Made by a program: the position numbers and the translations under genes. From Flavobacteriales bacterium (GTDB lineage: Bacteria > Bacteroidota > Bacteroidia > Flavobacteriales > Flavobacteriaceae): a stretch of 43,060 nucleotides of DNA. The DNA lies in the NCBI GenBank assembly GCA_002737105.1, contig NSHO01000001.1, positions 1 to 43,060 of the forward strand, in the 5' to 3' direction. The notes under the pieces are model-generated. The model worked only from the letters and a program-made list of their open reading frames with translations. It made no database searches and had not been told where the DNA came from. Positions 17,266 to 24,623 of the stretch are shown here, in pieces (position 1 is the first letter of the stretch; every line of letters begins with the position of its first letter).

Positions 17266-17345
17266 TCTCAAAGGGGTGCTTGTTTTTCAGGCTGAGATTA
17301 TACCCATAGAACCTGGGCGGGTAATGCTGCCAAGGAAAACCGAGA
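17266..17345 (+). promoter_or_regulatory. TPP riboswitch (THI element)
   Basis: The conserved blocks appear in order: GGGGTGC (17273-17279), GGCTGAGA (17290-17297), ACCC (17302-17305), GAACCTG (17309-17315), GGGTAATGC (17319-17327) and CAAGGAAA (17331-17338). P1 is TCTC with GAGA, P2 is GGGGT with ACCC, and P3 is GCTTG with CAGGC. TPP binding normally represses the gene downstream, here the TonB-dependent receptor. No intrinsic terminator is visible between aptamer and start codon, so control is probably at translation. Confidence 0.93.
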
Positions 17346-17439
17346 ACTACACGTGTTTCTGAATAAATTTCTGAAACTAATTTCTCAAAATCATTTTATT
17401 AATTATTTTTAACAAAGAGTAATTACCCCTTTTATTCGT

Positions 17440-19632
17440 ATGAATTTACGAAGTATGAATTTATTTTTAAAAAGTCGAAAGTCAAAAGTCGAAAGTCGAA
17501 AAAAATTAGCAGTTTTTACCTTGTCCCTTTTATCTGTTGCCTTAAACGCTCAAGAGCAACCCAAAGATTCTGTAAAATCAATTGAAGAAGTCTTAATTTC
17601 TGGCGTTAGAGCAAAAGACAAAAATCCAATTACATTTACAAATGTTTCTAAAACACAAATTGCGCCTAGAAATTTAGGTCAGGACATTCCAATTTTATTG
17701 AATTATTTACCATCTGTAGTTACAACAACGGATGCTGGTGCAGGAATTGGCTACACTTACATGCGTGTTCGTGGTGCAGATGGTTCTCGGATTAACGTAA
17801 CTTTAAATGGTGTGCCGTTTAATGATAGTGAGAGTCAAGGCACCTTCTTTGTTAACTTACCGGATTTTGCTTCTTCTTTGGAAAGCATTCAATTGCAACG
17901 TGGTGTAGGAACTTCAACAAGTGGTGCAGGAGCATTTGGTGCCAGTTTAAATTTGCAAACCAAAACTTCACAACCAAATAATTATGCGGAATTAGCTAAT
18001 TCTTTTGGAAGTTTCGGAACCCGTAAACATACTTTAGCTTTCGGAACAGGATTACACAATAATTTCGAAATGAACGCTCGAATTTCTAAAATAACCTCTG
18101 ATGGTTTTATAGATAGAGCTTCATCTGATTTATTTGGTTATTATTTTGATGCCAATTATATCACAAAATCAACAATTATTAAAGCAATTGCTTTTGGCGG
18201 AAAAGAAAAAACGTACCAAGCCTGGAATGGTTTGGAAGATGAAGAAAAACTAAAAAATGATAGAACTTATAATTCGGCTGGGCAATACTCAGATGAATTT
18301 GGAAACACTCAATTTTATGATAATGAAACCGATAATTATTGGCAAAATCATTTTCAATTGCATTGGAATGAAAAATTAAGTTCAAAATGGCAATCAAACC
18401 TGGCACTGCATTATACTTTAGGAAAAGGCTATTTTGAACAATATAGAGAAGACGAAAATTTTTCAGATTATTTGTTGCCCAACTTTAATGGAAATACCGC
18501 TACCGATTTAATAAGAAAACGCTGGCTTGATAACGCCTTTTTCGGAAGTACTTTTTCATTAAATTATAAAACCGCAACTACTGATTTTATTATTGGTGGA
18601 GCCGCAAATAAATACCAAGGCAAGCATTTTGGCGAAGTGGTTTGGACGCAGTTTTATGTGCCAAAAAGTAATAAATATTACGACAATTTTGGAAATAAAA
18701 ACGATGTGAATTTCTACACAAAAGCTTCACAGCAAATAGGAAAATTTAATGTTTTTGCTGATTTACAATATCGTATGGTTTTTTATCAAGCGAATAGCAT
18801 CAAATTTGACGATGTAAATGATACTTTTCGATTTTTTAATCCAAAAGCTGGAATTACGTATACATTAAATAATATTAGCTCAATTTATGGTTATTTCGGA
18901 ATTGCAAATAAAGAACCTCGTAGAGATGATTATGAAAGTGGAAGCATCAAACCAGAACGTTTAGAAGATTTTGAATTAGGATATAAATTTAAAAATAACA
19001 AAGCGGTTGTAAACATTAATGCTTTTTATATGAAATACAAGAATCAATTGGTTGCTACTGGTGCTTTAAACGATGTTGGAAGTCCGATTTTTGAAAATAG
19101 CGGAAAAAGTTATCGTGCGGGTTTAGAAATAGAATCTTCACTACAAATTGCCACTAAATTAATCTTGCAACCAAATATTACTTTAAGCACCAATAAAAAT
19201 GAAGATTTTTATTTTGAACGAGACGGCATTTTAACCAATTTAGGAAATACAAATATTGCCTATTCTCCGAATATTGTAGTTGGAAATGCTTTAACATATT
19301 CACCAATTAAAACGTTACAAATTTCATTTTTAACCAAGTTTGTTGGCAAACAATACATGGGAAATATTGATTCAGAAAAATCAGTTTTACCAGATTACAC
19401 CACATCGGATTTAAATATTAACTACGAATGGAAAATCAATAAAGGCATAAAATCGATTGTGTTTTCTGGATTGGTAAACAATATTTTTGATAGAACTTAC
19501 GAATCAAACGGCTATTTTTATACGTATAATGATGATTTTAGTAATCCTCCAGCTATTTCCACAATTGAAGGCGTTGGTTTTTATCCGCAAGCGGGAATCA
19601 ACTTCTTAGTTGGAATGAACTTGAAATTTTAA
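17440..19632 (+). CDS. TonB-dependent outer-membrane receptor, probable thiamin uptake
   Basis: An outer-membrane active transporter of up to 730 residues. An unusually long basic N-region leads to the signal core LAVFTLSLLSVALNAQ. Then come a TonB-box-like stretch (SIEEVLISG), the plug (PILLNYLPSVVTTTDAGAG to GRGVGTSTSGAGAFGASLNL) and a long beta-barrel ending in phenylalanine (VGMNLKF). The upstream TPP riboswitch points to thiamin or a derivative as substrate, as in other Bacteroidota. ATG at 17440 or 17455 could be the start. Four GTCGAAA-type heptamers lie in the N-region. Confidence 0.9.
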   Translation: MNLRSMNLFLKSRKSKVESRKKLAVFTLSLLSVALNAQEQPKDSVKSIEEVLISGVRAKDKNPITFTNVSKTQIAPRNLGQDIPILLNYLPSVVTTTDAGAGIGYTYMRVRGADGSRINVTLNGVPFNDSESQGTFFVNLPDFASSLESIQLQRGVGTSTSGAGAFGASLNLQTKTSQPNNYAELANSFGSFGTRKHTLAFGTGLHNNFEMNARISKITSDGFIDRASSDLFGYYFDANYITKSTIIKAIAFGGKEKTYQAWNGLEDEEKLKNDRTYNSAGQYSDEFGNTQFYDNETDNYWQNHFQLHWNEKLSSKWQSNLALHYTLGKGYFEQYREDENFSDYLLPNFNGNTATDLIRKRWLDNAFFGSTFSLNYKTATTDFIIGGAANKYQGKHFGEVVWTQFYVPKSNKYYDNFGNKNDVNFYTKASQQIGKFNVFADLQYRMVFYQANSIKFDDVNDTFRFFNPKAGITYTLNNISSIYGYFGIANKEPRRDDYESGSIKPERLEDFELGYKFKNNKAVVNINAFYMKYKNQLVATGALNDVGSPIFENSGKSYRAGLEIESSLQIATKLILQPNITLSTNKNEDFYFERDGILTNLGNTNIAYSPNIVVGNALTYSPIKTLQISFLTKFVGKQYMGNIDSEKSVLPDYTTSDLNINYEWKINKGIKSIVFSGLVNNIFDRTYESNGYFYTYNDDFSNPPAISTIEGVGFYPQAGINFLVGMNLKF
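17474..17501 (+). repeat. Four heptamers (GTCGAAA type) in the signal-peptide region of the receptor
   Basis: GTCGAAA, GTCAAAA, GTCGAAA, GTCGAAA in tandem, encoding KSRKSKVESRK. Seven is not a multiple of three, so each copy gained or lost shifts the reading frame of the receptor. Confidence 0.85.
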
Positions 19633-19639
19633 TTTTTTT

Positions 19640-19683
19640 GGTACGCAGATTTTAATTCAACAAATCTGTTTAATCTGTGTACC
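19640..19683. terminator. Inverted repeat between convergent genes, terminator-like
   Basis: GGTACGCAGATT (19640-19651) and AATCTGTGTACC (19672-19683) pair over 12 bases with one G-T wobble. The second arm runs into the stop codon of the peroxidase gene. The words (CAGATT, AATCTGTG) belong to a repeat style common between flavobacterial genes. Confidence 0.55.
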
Positions 19684-20213
19684 TATTTTTCAATCCAAGC
19701 TGTAATACTTCTGTCGTCAGGTTGGGTATTTGGTGAAATGACTTTTTCTAATTCGCCATTTTCGTTCAGTAGAAATTTTTGAAAATTCCATTTTACAGCA
19801 GCATCTTTTAAACCGTTTTTTGATTTCTTTGTTAAAAATTCATAAATAGGATGCATATTTTTTCCTTTAACGGATATTTTCTCCATCATTGGAAAAGTAA
19901 CGCCATAATTTACACTACAAAAATTTTCAATATCAGAGGCATTTCCAGGTTCTTGCCATAAAAAATTGTTGGCGGGAAAACCGATAATTTCAAAGTTTTG
20001 ATTTTTATATTTTTCGTAAATCTTCTGTAATTTTTCGTATTGAGGTGTCAAACCACATTTTGAAGCGGTATTGACCACCATAATTTTTTTGCCTTTTAAG
20101 GAGGAAAAATCGAAGTCATTTCCTTGTAAATTTTTCAACACAAAAGAATGAATAGAACCTTTTGGATAAGATTTTGTGTCTTTTATCAAAAAAGAAAATA
20201 TGGATTGTAACAT
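19683..20213 (-). CDS. Glutathione/thioredoxin peroxidase family protein (Cys type)
   Basis: It reduces peroxides with a cysteine in place of selenocysteine. The 176-residue protein has the peroxidatic C53 in NTASKCGLTPQY, the conserved tryptophan in VKWNFQKFL, and C99 in ENFCSVNYGVTFP as the candidate resolving cysteine, which suggests thioredoxin rather than glutathione as reductant. The usual FPCNQF motif reads FPANNF, so its cysteine is missing and the catalytic Gln is replaced by Asn. An N-terminal hydrophobic stretch (LQSIFSFLI) is short and may be an anchor or nothing. Its ATG overlaps the stop of the upstream lipoprotein by one base. Confidence 0.9.
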   Translation of the reverse strand: MLQSIFSFLIKDTKSYPKGSIHSFVLKNLQGNDFDFSSLKGKKIMVVNTASKCGLTPQYEKLQKIYEKYKNQNFEIIGFPANNFLWQEPGNASDIENFCSVNYGVTFPMMEKISVKGKNMHPIYEFLTKKSKNGLKDAAVKWNFQKFLLNENGELEKVISPNTQPDDRSITAWIEK

Positions 20214-20644
20214 TAATTATACACTTTTATGGTTGTGGCATCTATCATTTGTACTCTATACACTTTCATTGGATATTGTTTTCCGGCTGCCAATCCTGTG
20301 AATAAACTGTATTCAGCATCGTCACACGGACATTTGGCATTTATACCATTAATAGTCATTGTAGAACAATCTGCTAATGCTTGATTTGGACAAGCTGCAT
20401 CATAAGCTAAAAAATTACCACTTCCCGCATTAAAAACAATCAATCCTCTAATTCCAGCTCCTGCAGAATTTACAAACACTGCACTAGCCGGATAAGCCAA
20501 TACCGAATATTGAGGAAAACTCATATTTAGTATCACTTCAAACGAATAATTTGGCAAATAAGGGTTATTATTATTGGTTTGTGTATCTCTATCACAAGAA
20601 AAAAAGACCGTAAACAAAAGAAGAAAGTAAAAAAATCTTTTCAT
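20213..20644 (-). CDS. Lipoprotein with degenerate Rieske-like domain
   Basis: A 143-residue exported lipoprotein: signal KRFFYFLLLFTVFFS, then lipidated C17 followed by DRD. The mature part resembles a Rieske ferredoxin. C85-P-N87 stands where C-x-H is expected, and C105-P-C107-D108 where C-P-C-H is expected; C93 could be the disulfide partner of C107. Both cluster histidines are thus replaced by Asn and Asp. It may bind no cluster or an unusual one. It is translationally coupled to the peroxidase, hinting at a shared redox role. A -7 box TAATTTTG (20674-20667) precedes it. Confidence 0.75.
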   Translation of the reverse strand: MKRFFYFLLLFTVFFSCDRDTQTNNNNPYLPNYSFEVILNMSFPQYSVLAYPASAVFVNSAGAGIRGLIVFNAGSGNFLAYDAACPNQALADCSTMTINGINAKCPCDDAEYSLFTGLAAGKQYPMKVYRVQMIDATTIKVYN

Positions 20645-20729
20645 TTTTTATATTTATTTGAATTATCAAAATTAATTTATTTATATTTGACAAACTAATA
20701 TAGTAAACGAAAAATAGTTAAATAAATTA

Positions 20730-20737
20730 TATCTTTG
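20730..20737 (+). promoter_or_regulatory. -7 element upstream of greA
   Basis: TATCTTTG fits TAnnTTTG but no TTG lies 17-23 bp upstream. A fuller match (TTG 20658-20660, 21-bp spacer, TATATTTG 20682-20689) lies further back. Either would produce a leader containing the hairpin at 20747-20770. Confidence 0.5.
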
Positions 20738-20746
20738 CAAAAAGGG

Positions 20747-20770
20747 AATCCCATAGTTGTGGGATTTTTT
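20747..20770 (+). terminator. Terminator-like hairpin in the greA leader
   Basis: AATCCCA (20747-20753) pairs with TGGGATT (20760-20766), followed by a run of T to 20770. It lies between the putative promoters and the greA ATG at 20794, so it could act as an attenuator producing a short RNA. Confidence 0.65.
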
Positions 20771-20793
20771 CTATTTTATAAATTAATGAAGTT

Positions 20794-21270
20794 ATGAGCA
20801 CAGTATCTTATTACACAGCAGAAGGATTAAAACATTTAAAAGACGAGTTAGATCAACTTAAATCTATAGAACGCCCTAAGGCGTCACAAGCTATCGCGGA
20901 AGCAAGAGACAAAGGAGATTTGTCTGAAAATGCAGAATACGATGCTGCAAAAGAAGCACAAGGTTTGTTAGAAATGCGTATTTCTAAAATGGAGGAAGTC
21001 GTGTCAAACGCAAGAATTATTGATGAATCTACTTTAGATGTGTCGAAAGCTTTGGTATTATCAAATGTAAAAATCAAAAATCAATCTAACGGAATGGAAC
21101 TACAATACAAATTAGTTGCAGAAAGTGAAGCCGATTTAAAAACAGGAAAAATATCAGTAACTTCTCCAATTGGAAAAGGATTACTAGGCAAAAAAGTAGG
21201 TGAAATTGCAGAAATTATAGTACCAAATGGTGTATTGAAATTTGAGGTTTTAGAAATCACTCGTGACTAA
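20794..21270 (+). CDS. greA: Transcription elongation factor GreA
   Basis: GreA binds the secondary channel of RNA polymerase and stimulates cleavage of backtracked RNA. The 158 residues show the N-terminal coiled coil with the catalytic acidic tip (DKGDLSENAEYDAAKEAQ, about residues 39-56) and the C-terminal FKBP-like domain (SPIGKGLLGKKVGE). Length is standard. It is followed 72 bp later by the HIT protein gene. The leader carries a terminator-like hairpin, so self-control by attenuation is possible. Confidence 0.97.
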   Translation: MSTVSYYTAEGLKHLKDELDQLKSIERPKASQAIAEARDKGDLSENAEYDAAKEAQGLLEMRISKMEEVVSNARIIDESTLDVSKALVLSNVKIKNQSNGMELQYKLVAESEADLKTGKISVTSPIGKGLLGKKVGEIAEIIVPNGVLKFEVLEITRD

Positions 21271-21274
21271 CTTA

Positions 21275-21320
21275 ATGTGTCAATTAGAAAATGTGCCAAT
21301 GTGCCAAAAATTGACTTATT
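21275..21320. repeat. AATGTGCCA-type repeat words between greA and the HIT gene
   Basis: AATGTGTCAATTAGAAA, AATGTGCCA and ATGTGCCAAAA follow one another, then ATTGAC. This is near-tandem and fills most of the gap. Confidence 0.5.
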
Positions 21321-21342
21321 ATTCAATTGACTAATTAAAATT

Positions 21343-21732
21343 ATGAGTTCTATTTTTACCAAAATAATTAACGGAGAAATTCCTTGTTATAAAGTTACAG
21401 AAAACGAAGATTTTATTGCTTTTTTAGATGTAAATCCTAATGCAAAAGGTCATACTTTATGTGTGCCAAAGCTGGAGATTAATAAAATTTTCGACATGGA
21501 AGAAGATTTATGCCTAAGGTTAATGGCTTTTTCTAGAAAAGTAGCTATTGCTTTAGAAAAAACGGTGCCTTGTAAACGAATTGGTGTTGCAGTTGTAGGT
21601 TTAGAAGTGCCACACACACACGTTCACTTGATTCCGATTCAAGATATGGACGATATGCGTTTTCAACGAAAAACAACTTTAACTCCAGAAGAATTTATAA
21701 CATTAGCAAAACAAATTGCTGAAAATTTATAA
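21343..21732 (+). CDS. HIT (histidine triad) family hydrolase
   Basis: A cytoplasmic nucleotide-binding hydrolase of 129 residues, like bacterial HinT or Fhit-type proteins acting on adenosine phosphoramidates or dinucleotides. It has the N-terminal SIFTKIINGEIPCYKV, DVNPNAKGHTLCVPK, and the triad H91-T-H93-V-H95 followed by LIP. It lies directly downstream of greA and probably shares its transcript. The natural substrate cannot be told from sequence. Confidence 0.94.
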   Translation: MSSIFTKIINGEIPCYKVTENEDFIAFLDVNPNAKGHTLCVPKLEINKIFDMEEDLCLRLMAFSRKVAIALEKTVPCKRIGVAVVGLEVPHTHVHLIPIQDMDDMRFQRKTTLTPEEFITLAKQIAENL

Positions 21733-21740
21733 TTACTTGT

Positions 21741-21766
21741 CATGCTGAACTTGTTTCAGCATCTCA
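21741..21766. repeat. Dispersed-type hairpin repeat (TGCTGAACTTGTTTCAGCA)
   Basis: ATGCTGAA (21742-21749) and TTCAGCAT (21755-21762) pair around CTTGT, preceded by GTC and followed by CTC. This word family is, to my knowledge, scattered between genes in many Bacteroidota. It may also serve as the transcript end of greA-HIT. Confidence 0.55.
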
Positions 21767-21820
21767 ATAAACTAAATTTTTTAACAAGTTTAAAATGATA
21801 AAAGCTAAGTTTGTTGTATT

Positions 21821-22969
21821 TTAAACTTCCTTTCTAAAACTCATTTGCATCGTAGTGCCTTTGCCAATTTCAGAATGCACAACTCTTATTTTTCCTTTGT
21901 GATATTCTTGAACAATTCTTTTAGTAAGGGACAATCCCAATCCCCAACCTCTTTTTTTAGATGTATAACCCGGTTCGAAAATAGTTTTAAATTTATTTTT
22001 AGCGATGCCGCTTCCTGTATCTGTAACAGTTATAAACACATAAGTATCACCAGCTACAATTTCAATGGACAAATTTCCTTTTCCTTTCATGGCATCAATG
22101 GCGTTTTTAACCAAATTTTCAATGGTCCAACTATGTAAAATAGGATTTAATAAAACAAAAATCGGTTTTTCTGGTGCGCGGAAATCAAAAATTACTTGCT
22201 TGGAAACACGAGATTGCAAATATTCAAACGAAGATTTTGTTTCTTCTATTATATCTCTTTTTTCTAAAACAGGTTCGCTTCCAATTTTTGAAAATCTATC
22301 CGTAATCGTTTGTAACCTATTTATATCTTTTTGGATTTCATCTATAGTATTTTCATCAACATTTTCTAGTTTCAACAACTCCAACCAGCCAATTAATGAC
22401 GATAATGGTGTTCCAATTTGATGCGCTGTTTCCTTGGCCATTCCTGCCCAAAGTTTATTTTGAGTGGCCATTTTTGTAGCACGATAAAAATTGTACACCA
22501 CACCACCAAACAAAAACACCACCAACAATAAGGCAATGGGATAATATTTTAGTTTATTTAAGATTGGAGAATCTCCATAATATACCAAATGATAATCGTT
22601 AGCTACTAATTGAACCTTTATTGGAGTATTCTGACTTTTGATTTTATTTAAAAATTCTTTTACCTTAAGACTATCATTTTCTATTTCGCCTAGGTTTAAA
22701 TTACTTAAAATTTTTCCGTTTTTATCTGTAAGTATTAATGGAATGTTTTTATTATTTTCGATAATAAACGTTGGCAATTCTATTTCTGTATCAACATCTG
22801 AATTCATTAAAGTTTTTTGAGCAGTAGCCCAAAGTTCCATTTTATTGCGTTCTTCTTCTTTAAAAGTTTGAAAAAAAACATAAGTATTCCATAAAATTAA
22901 GGAAGCTATTAAAAACGATGAAATAATAATGATCCAACGTGTAAGATTTCTTTTTTCAGAAAACTGCAT
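21821..22969 (-). CDS. Membrane sensor histidine kinase
   Basis: A 382-residue kinase with a transmembrane helix at about 12-32, an extracytoplasmic sensor of some 105 residues, a second helix at about 142-162, then the kinase core. The phosphorylated H183 lies in AKETAHQIGTPLSSL. The N box is NLVKNAIDAM, and the G boxes are TDTGSGIAK and GWGLGLSLTKRIV. No response regulator gene is adjacent, so the partner is encoded elsewhere. The IGTPLSS variant of the H box is common in Bacteroidota kinases. It is convergent with the greA-HIT unit. Confidence 0.93.
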   Translation of the reverse strand: MQFSEKRNLTRWIIIISSFLIASLILWNTYVFFQTFKEEERNKMELWATAQKTLMNSDVDTEIELPTFIIENNKNIPLILTDKNGKILSNLNLGEIENDSLKVKEFLNKIKSQNTPIKVQLVANDYHLVYYGDSPILNKLKYYPIALLLVVFLFGGVVYNFYRATKMATQNKLWAGMAKETAHQIGTPLSSLIGWLELLKLENVDENTIDEIQKDINRLQTITDRFSKIGSEPVLEKRDIIEETKSSFEYLQSRVSKQVIFDFRAPEKPIFVLLNPILHSWTIENLVKNAIDAMKGKGNLSIEIVAGDTYVFITVTDTGSGIAKNKFKTIFEPGYTSKKRGWGLGLSLTKRIVQEYHKGKIRVVHSEIGKGTTMQMSFRKEV

Positions 22970-23040
22970 ATAGAGTATTTTGAGTAAAAATAAGAAAAAG
23001 TGAATAGTATTTAGTGAATAGTGAATAGTTTTTTTATTAT

Positions 23041-23157
23041 GCCACGAATTCTCGAATTAAAAATATAAAAAAGGTTCGAATCGACTTTGTCGATAATTAT
23101 TTCGAATCAAAAAATTTAAATACGTTTTTCACTAAAGTAAATTCGGAAATTTGTGGC
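23041..23157. repeat. 117-bp non-coding element with inverted ends
   Basis: The ends are GCCACGAATT (23041-23050) and AATTTGTGGC (23148-23157), complementary with one mismatch. Inside lies a perfect hairpin ATCGAC-TTT-GTCGAT flanked by TTCGAA words. It has the size and layout of a miniature dispersed element. No reading frame is present. The rest of the 22970-23232 gap has tandem AGTGAAT words (22999-23030) and the next gene's -7 box. Confidence 0.55.
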
Positions 23158-23209
23158 AAAAAAATTGCTAACATTTGTAAAAAGAAATACCATTTTAATT
23201 GATTTGCTT

Positions 23210-23217
23210 TATATTTG
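23210..23217 (+). promoter_or_regulatory. -7 element of the flavin reductase gene
   Basis: TATATTTG matches the -7 consensus; a TTG at proper distance is missing. It overlaps an in-frame TTG that might be mistaken for the start codon, which argues for the ATG at 23233 and a leader of about ten bases. Confidence 0.6.
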
Positions 23218-23232
23218 TACAAAATACAATTT

Positions 23233-24108
23233 ATGTTAAGCATCAATCCAAAAGAAATTTCGCCAGTAAAACTACAAAGCTATTTGCAAACAGCTGTGTC
23301 GCCCAGACCAATAGCGTTTGCAAGTACAATGGACGATGAGGGAAATCCGAATTTATCGCCTTTTAGTTTTTTTAATGTGTTTAGTAGTAACCCACCCATT
23401 TTAATTTTTTCGCCTGCCAGACGCGTGCGAAATAATACTATAAAACATACTTTGATAAACGCTCAAGAAACTAACGAAGTTGTAATTAATATTGTAAATT
23501 TCGACATGGTGCAGCAAATGAGTTTGTCGAGCACCGAATATCCTGATGGTGTTAACGAATTTAAAAAAGCAGGATTTACAATGCTGCCATCAGATATTGT
23601 AGCGCCATACAGAGTGGCCGAAAGTCCAGTGCAGTTTGAATGTATAGTAAACGACATTATTGCATTAGGAACTGAAGGTGGCGCTGGAAATTTAGTAATT
23701 TGCGAAGTGGTAAAAATTCACATTCACGAAAGTGTTTTAGATGAAAACCAAATGATTGACCAACACAAAATTGATGTGGTTTCTCGATTAGGTAGCAATT
23801 GGTATAGTCGAGCAAATGCAGGATTATTTGAAGTGGAAAAACCATTGACTACATTAGGAATTGGTGTAGATATGATTCCAAATTTCATTAAAGAAAGTGG
23901 TTATTTTGATGGAAATGATTTGGGAAAATTAGGAAATATAGAAACTATTCCGAATGAAGAAGAAATTACTATATTTGTAAAAGAAAATTTTGAAGTTAAA
24001 GCCGTTTTAAGTTCAGACGATTTTGATACGAAATACAAAAAAGCAAAAGAATATTTAGACAACAATCAGGTTGTAAACGCTTGGAAATTGTTATTAGCAC
24101 AAAAATAA
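23233..24108 (+). CDS. Flavin reductase family / FMN-binding split-barrel protein
   Basis: A cytoplasmic FMN-binding protein of 291 residues. AVSPRPIAFASTMDDEGNPNLSPFSFFNVFSSNPP is the typical phosphate-binding start of the flavin reductase-like domain, and VRNNTIKHTLIN plus the conserved NFDMVQQMSLSSTEYP segment follow. The last 90 residues form an added helical tail. The actual substrate is unknown; many of these proteins reduce flavins or bind FMN only. The DUF3127 gene follows 12 bp later, probably in the same transcript. Confidence 0.85.
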   Translation: MLSINPKEISPVKLQSYLQTAVSPRPIAFASTMDDEGNPNLSPFSFFNVFSSNPPILIFSPARRVRNNTIKHTLINAQETNEVVINIVNFDMVQQMSLSSTEYPDGVNEFKKAGFTMLPSDIVAPYRVAESPVQFECIVNDIIALGTEGGAGNLVICEVVKIHIHESVLDENQMIDQHKIDVVSRLGSNWYSRANAGLFEVEKPLTTLGIGVDMIPNFIKESGYFDGNDLGKLGNIETIPNEEEITIFVKENFEVKAVLSSDDFDTKYKKAKEYLDNNQVVNAWKLLLAQK

Positions 24109-24120
24109 AATAAGAGAGTT

Positions 24121-24501
24121 ATGGAAGTTATTGGAAGAATTAAAATGATTGGAGTTACACAAGACGTAAGTGCTTCATTTAAAAAAAGAGAAATAGTTGT
24201 TACTACTGAAGAGCAGTACCCACAACATATTTCAGTTGAATTTCAACAAGCAAAAGTGGATGATTTAAATTCCTACCAAGTGGGCGAACAAGTTAAAGTA
24301 TCTATCAATTTAAGAGGTAGAGAATGGACGTCGCCTCAAGGTGAAGTGAAACATTTTAACACCATCACAGGTTGGAGAATTGAAAGATTAGCAAATGCTG
24401 CTCCTTCAAATTCGCCAGAAATGCCTCCTGCACCTGCTGCTGAAGCATTTGCTCCAGCTACAGATTTTAAAGAAGAAGAACACGACGATTTACCTTTTTA
24501 A
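24121..24501 (+). CDS. DUF3127 family OB-fold-like protein with SSB-type tail
   Basis: A small protein of 126 residues. The first about 95 residues (EVIGRIKMIGVTQDVSASFKKREI to TITGWRIERL) are the DUF3127 domain, a beta-rich, probably OB-fold unit found in Bacteroidota. A Pro/Ala-rich linker leads to the acidic end EEEHDDLPF. That end closely resembles the DDDIPF tip with which single-stranded DNA-binding protein recruits repair enzymes. I infer a nucleic-acid maintenance role; direct evidence is lacking. Confidence 0.82.
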   Translation: MEVIGRIKMIGVTQDVSASFKKREIVVTTEEQYPQHISVEFQQAKVDDLNSYQVGEQVKVSINLRGREWTSPQGEVKHFNTITGWRIERLANAAPSNSPEMPPAPAAEAFAPATDFKEEEHDDLPF

Positions 24502-24531
24502 TCTTCGATTAAAAAGTAAATTCCAAAATTT

Positions 24532-24587
24532 AAATTCCAAATTCCAAAATTCTGTAAAAAGATAAATTTGGAGTTTGGAATTTTTTT
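24532..24587 (+). terminator. TTCCAAA-type inverted repeat with T-run
   Basis: Arms at 24532-24551 and 24564-24583 match over 18 of 20 bases (AAATTCCAAATTCC against GGAGTTTGGAATTT), with T continuing to 24587. It likely ends the flavin reductase-DUF3127 transcript. It uses the same words as the repeat at 6064-6136. Confidence 0.65.
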
Positions 24588-24623
24588 GAAATTGAATTTT
24601 AATATTGTCATTGAAATTGAAAT

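Noticed and set aside
23215..23232. TTG start for the flavin reductase
   Set aside because: The TTG is part of the -7 promoter box; the ATG at 23233 fits the family start.
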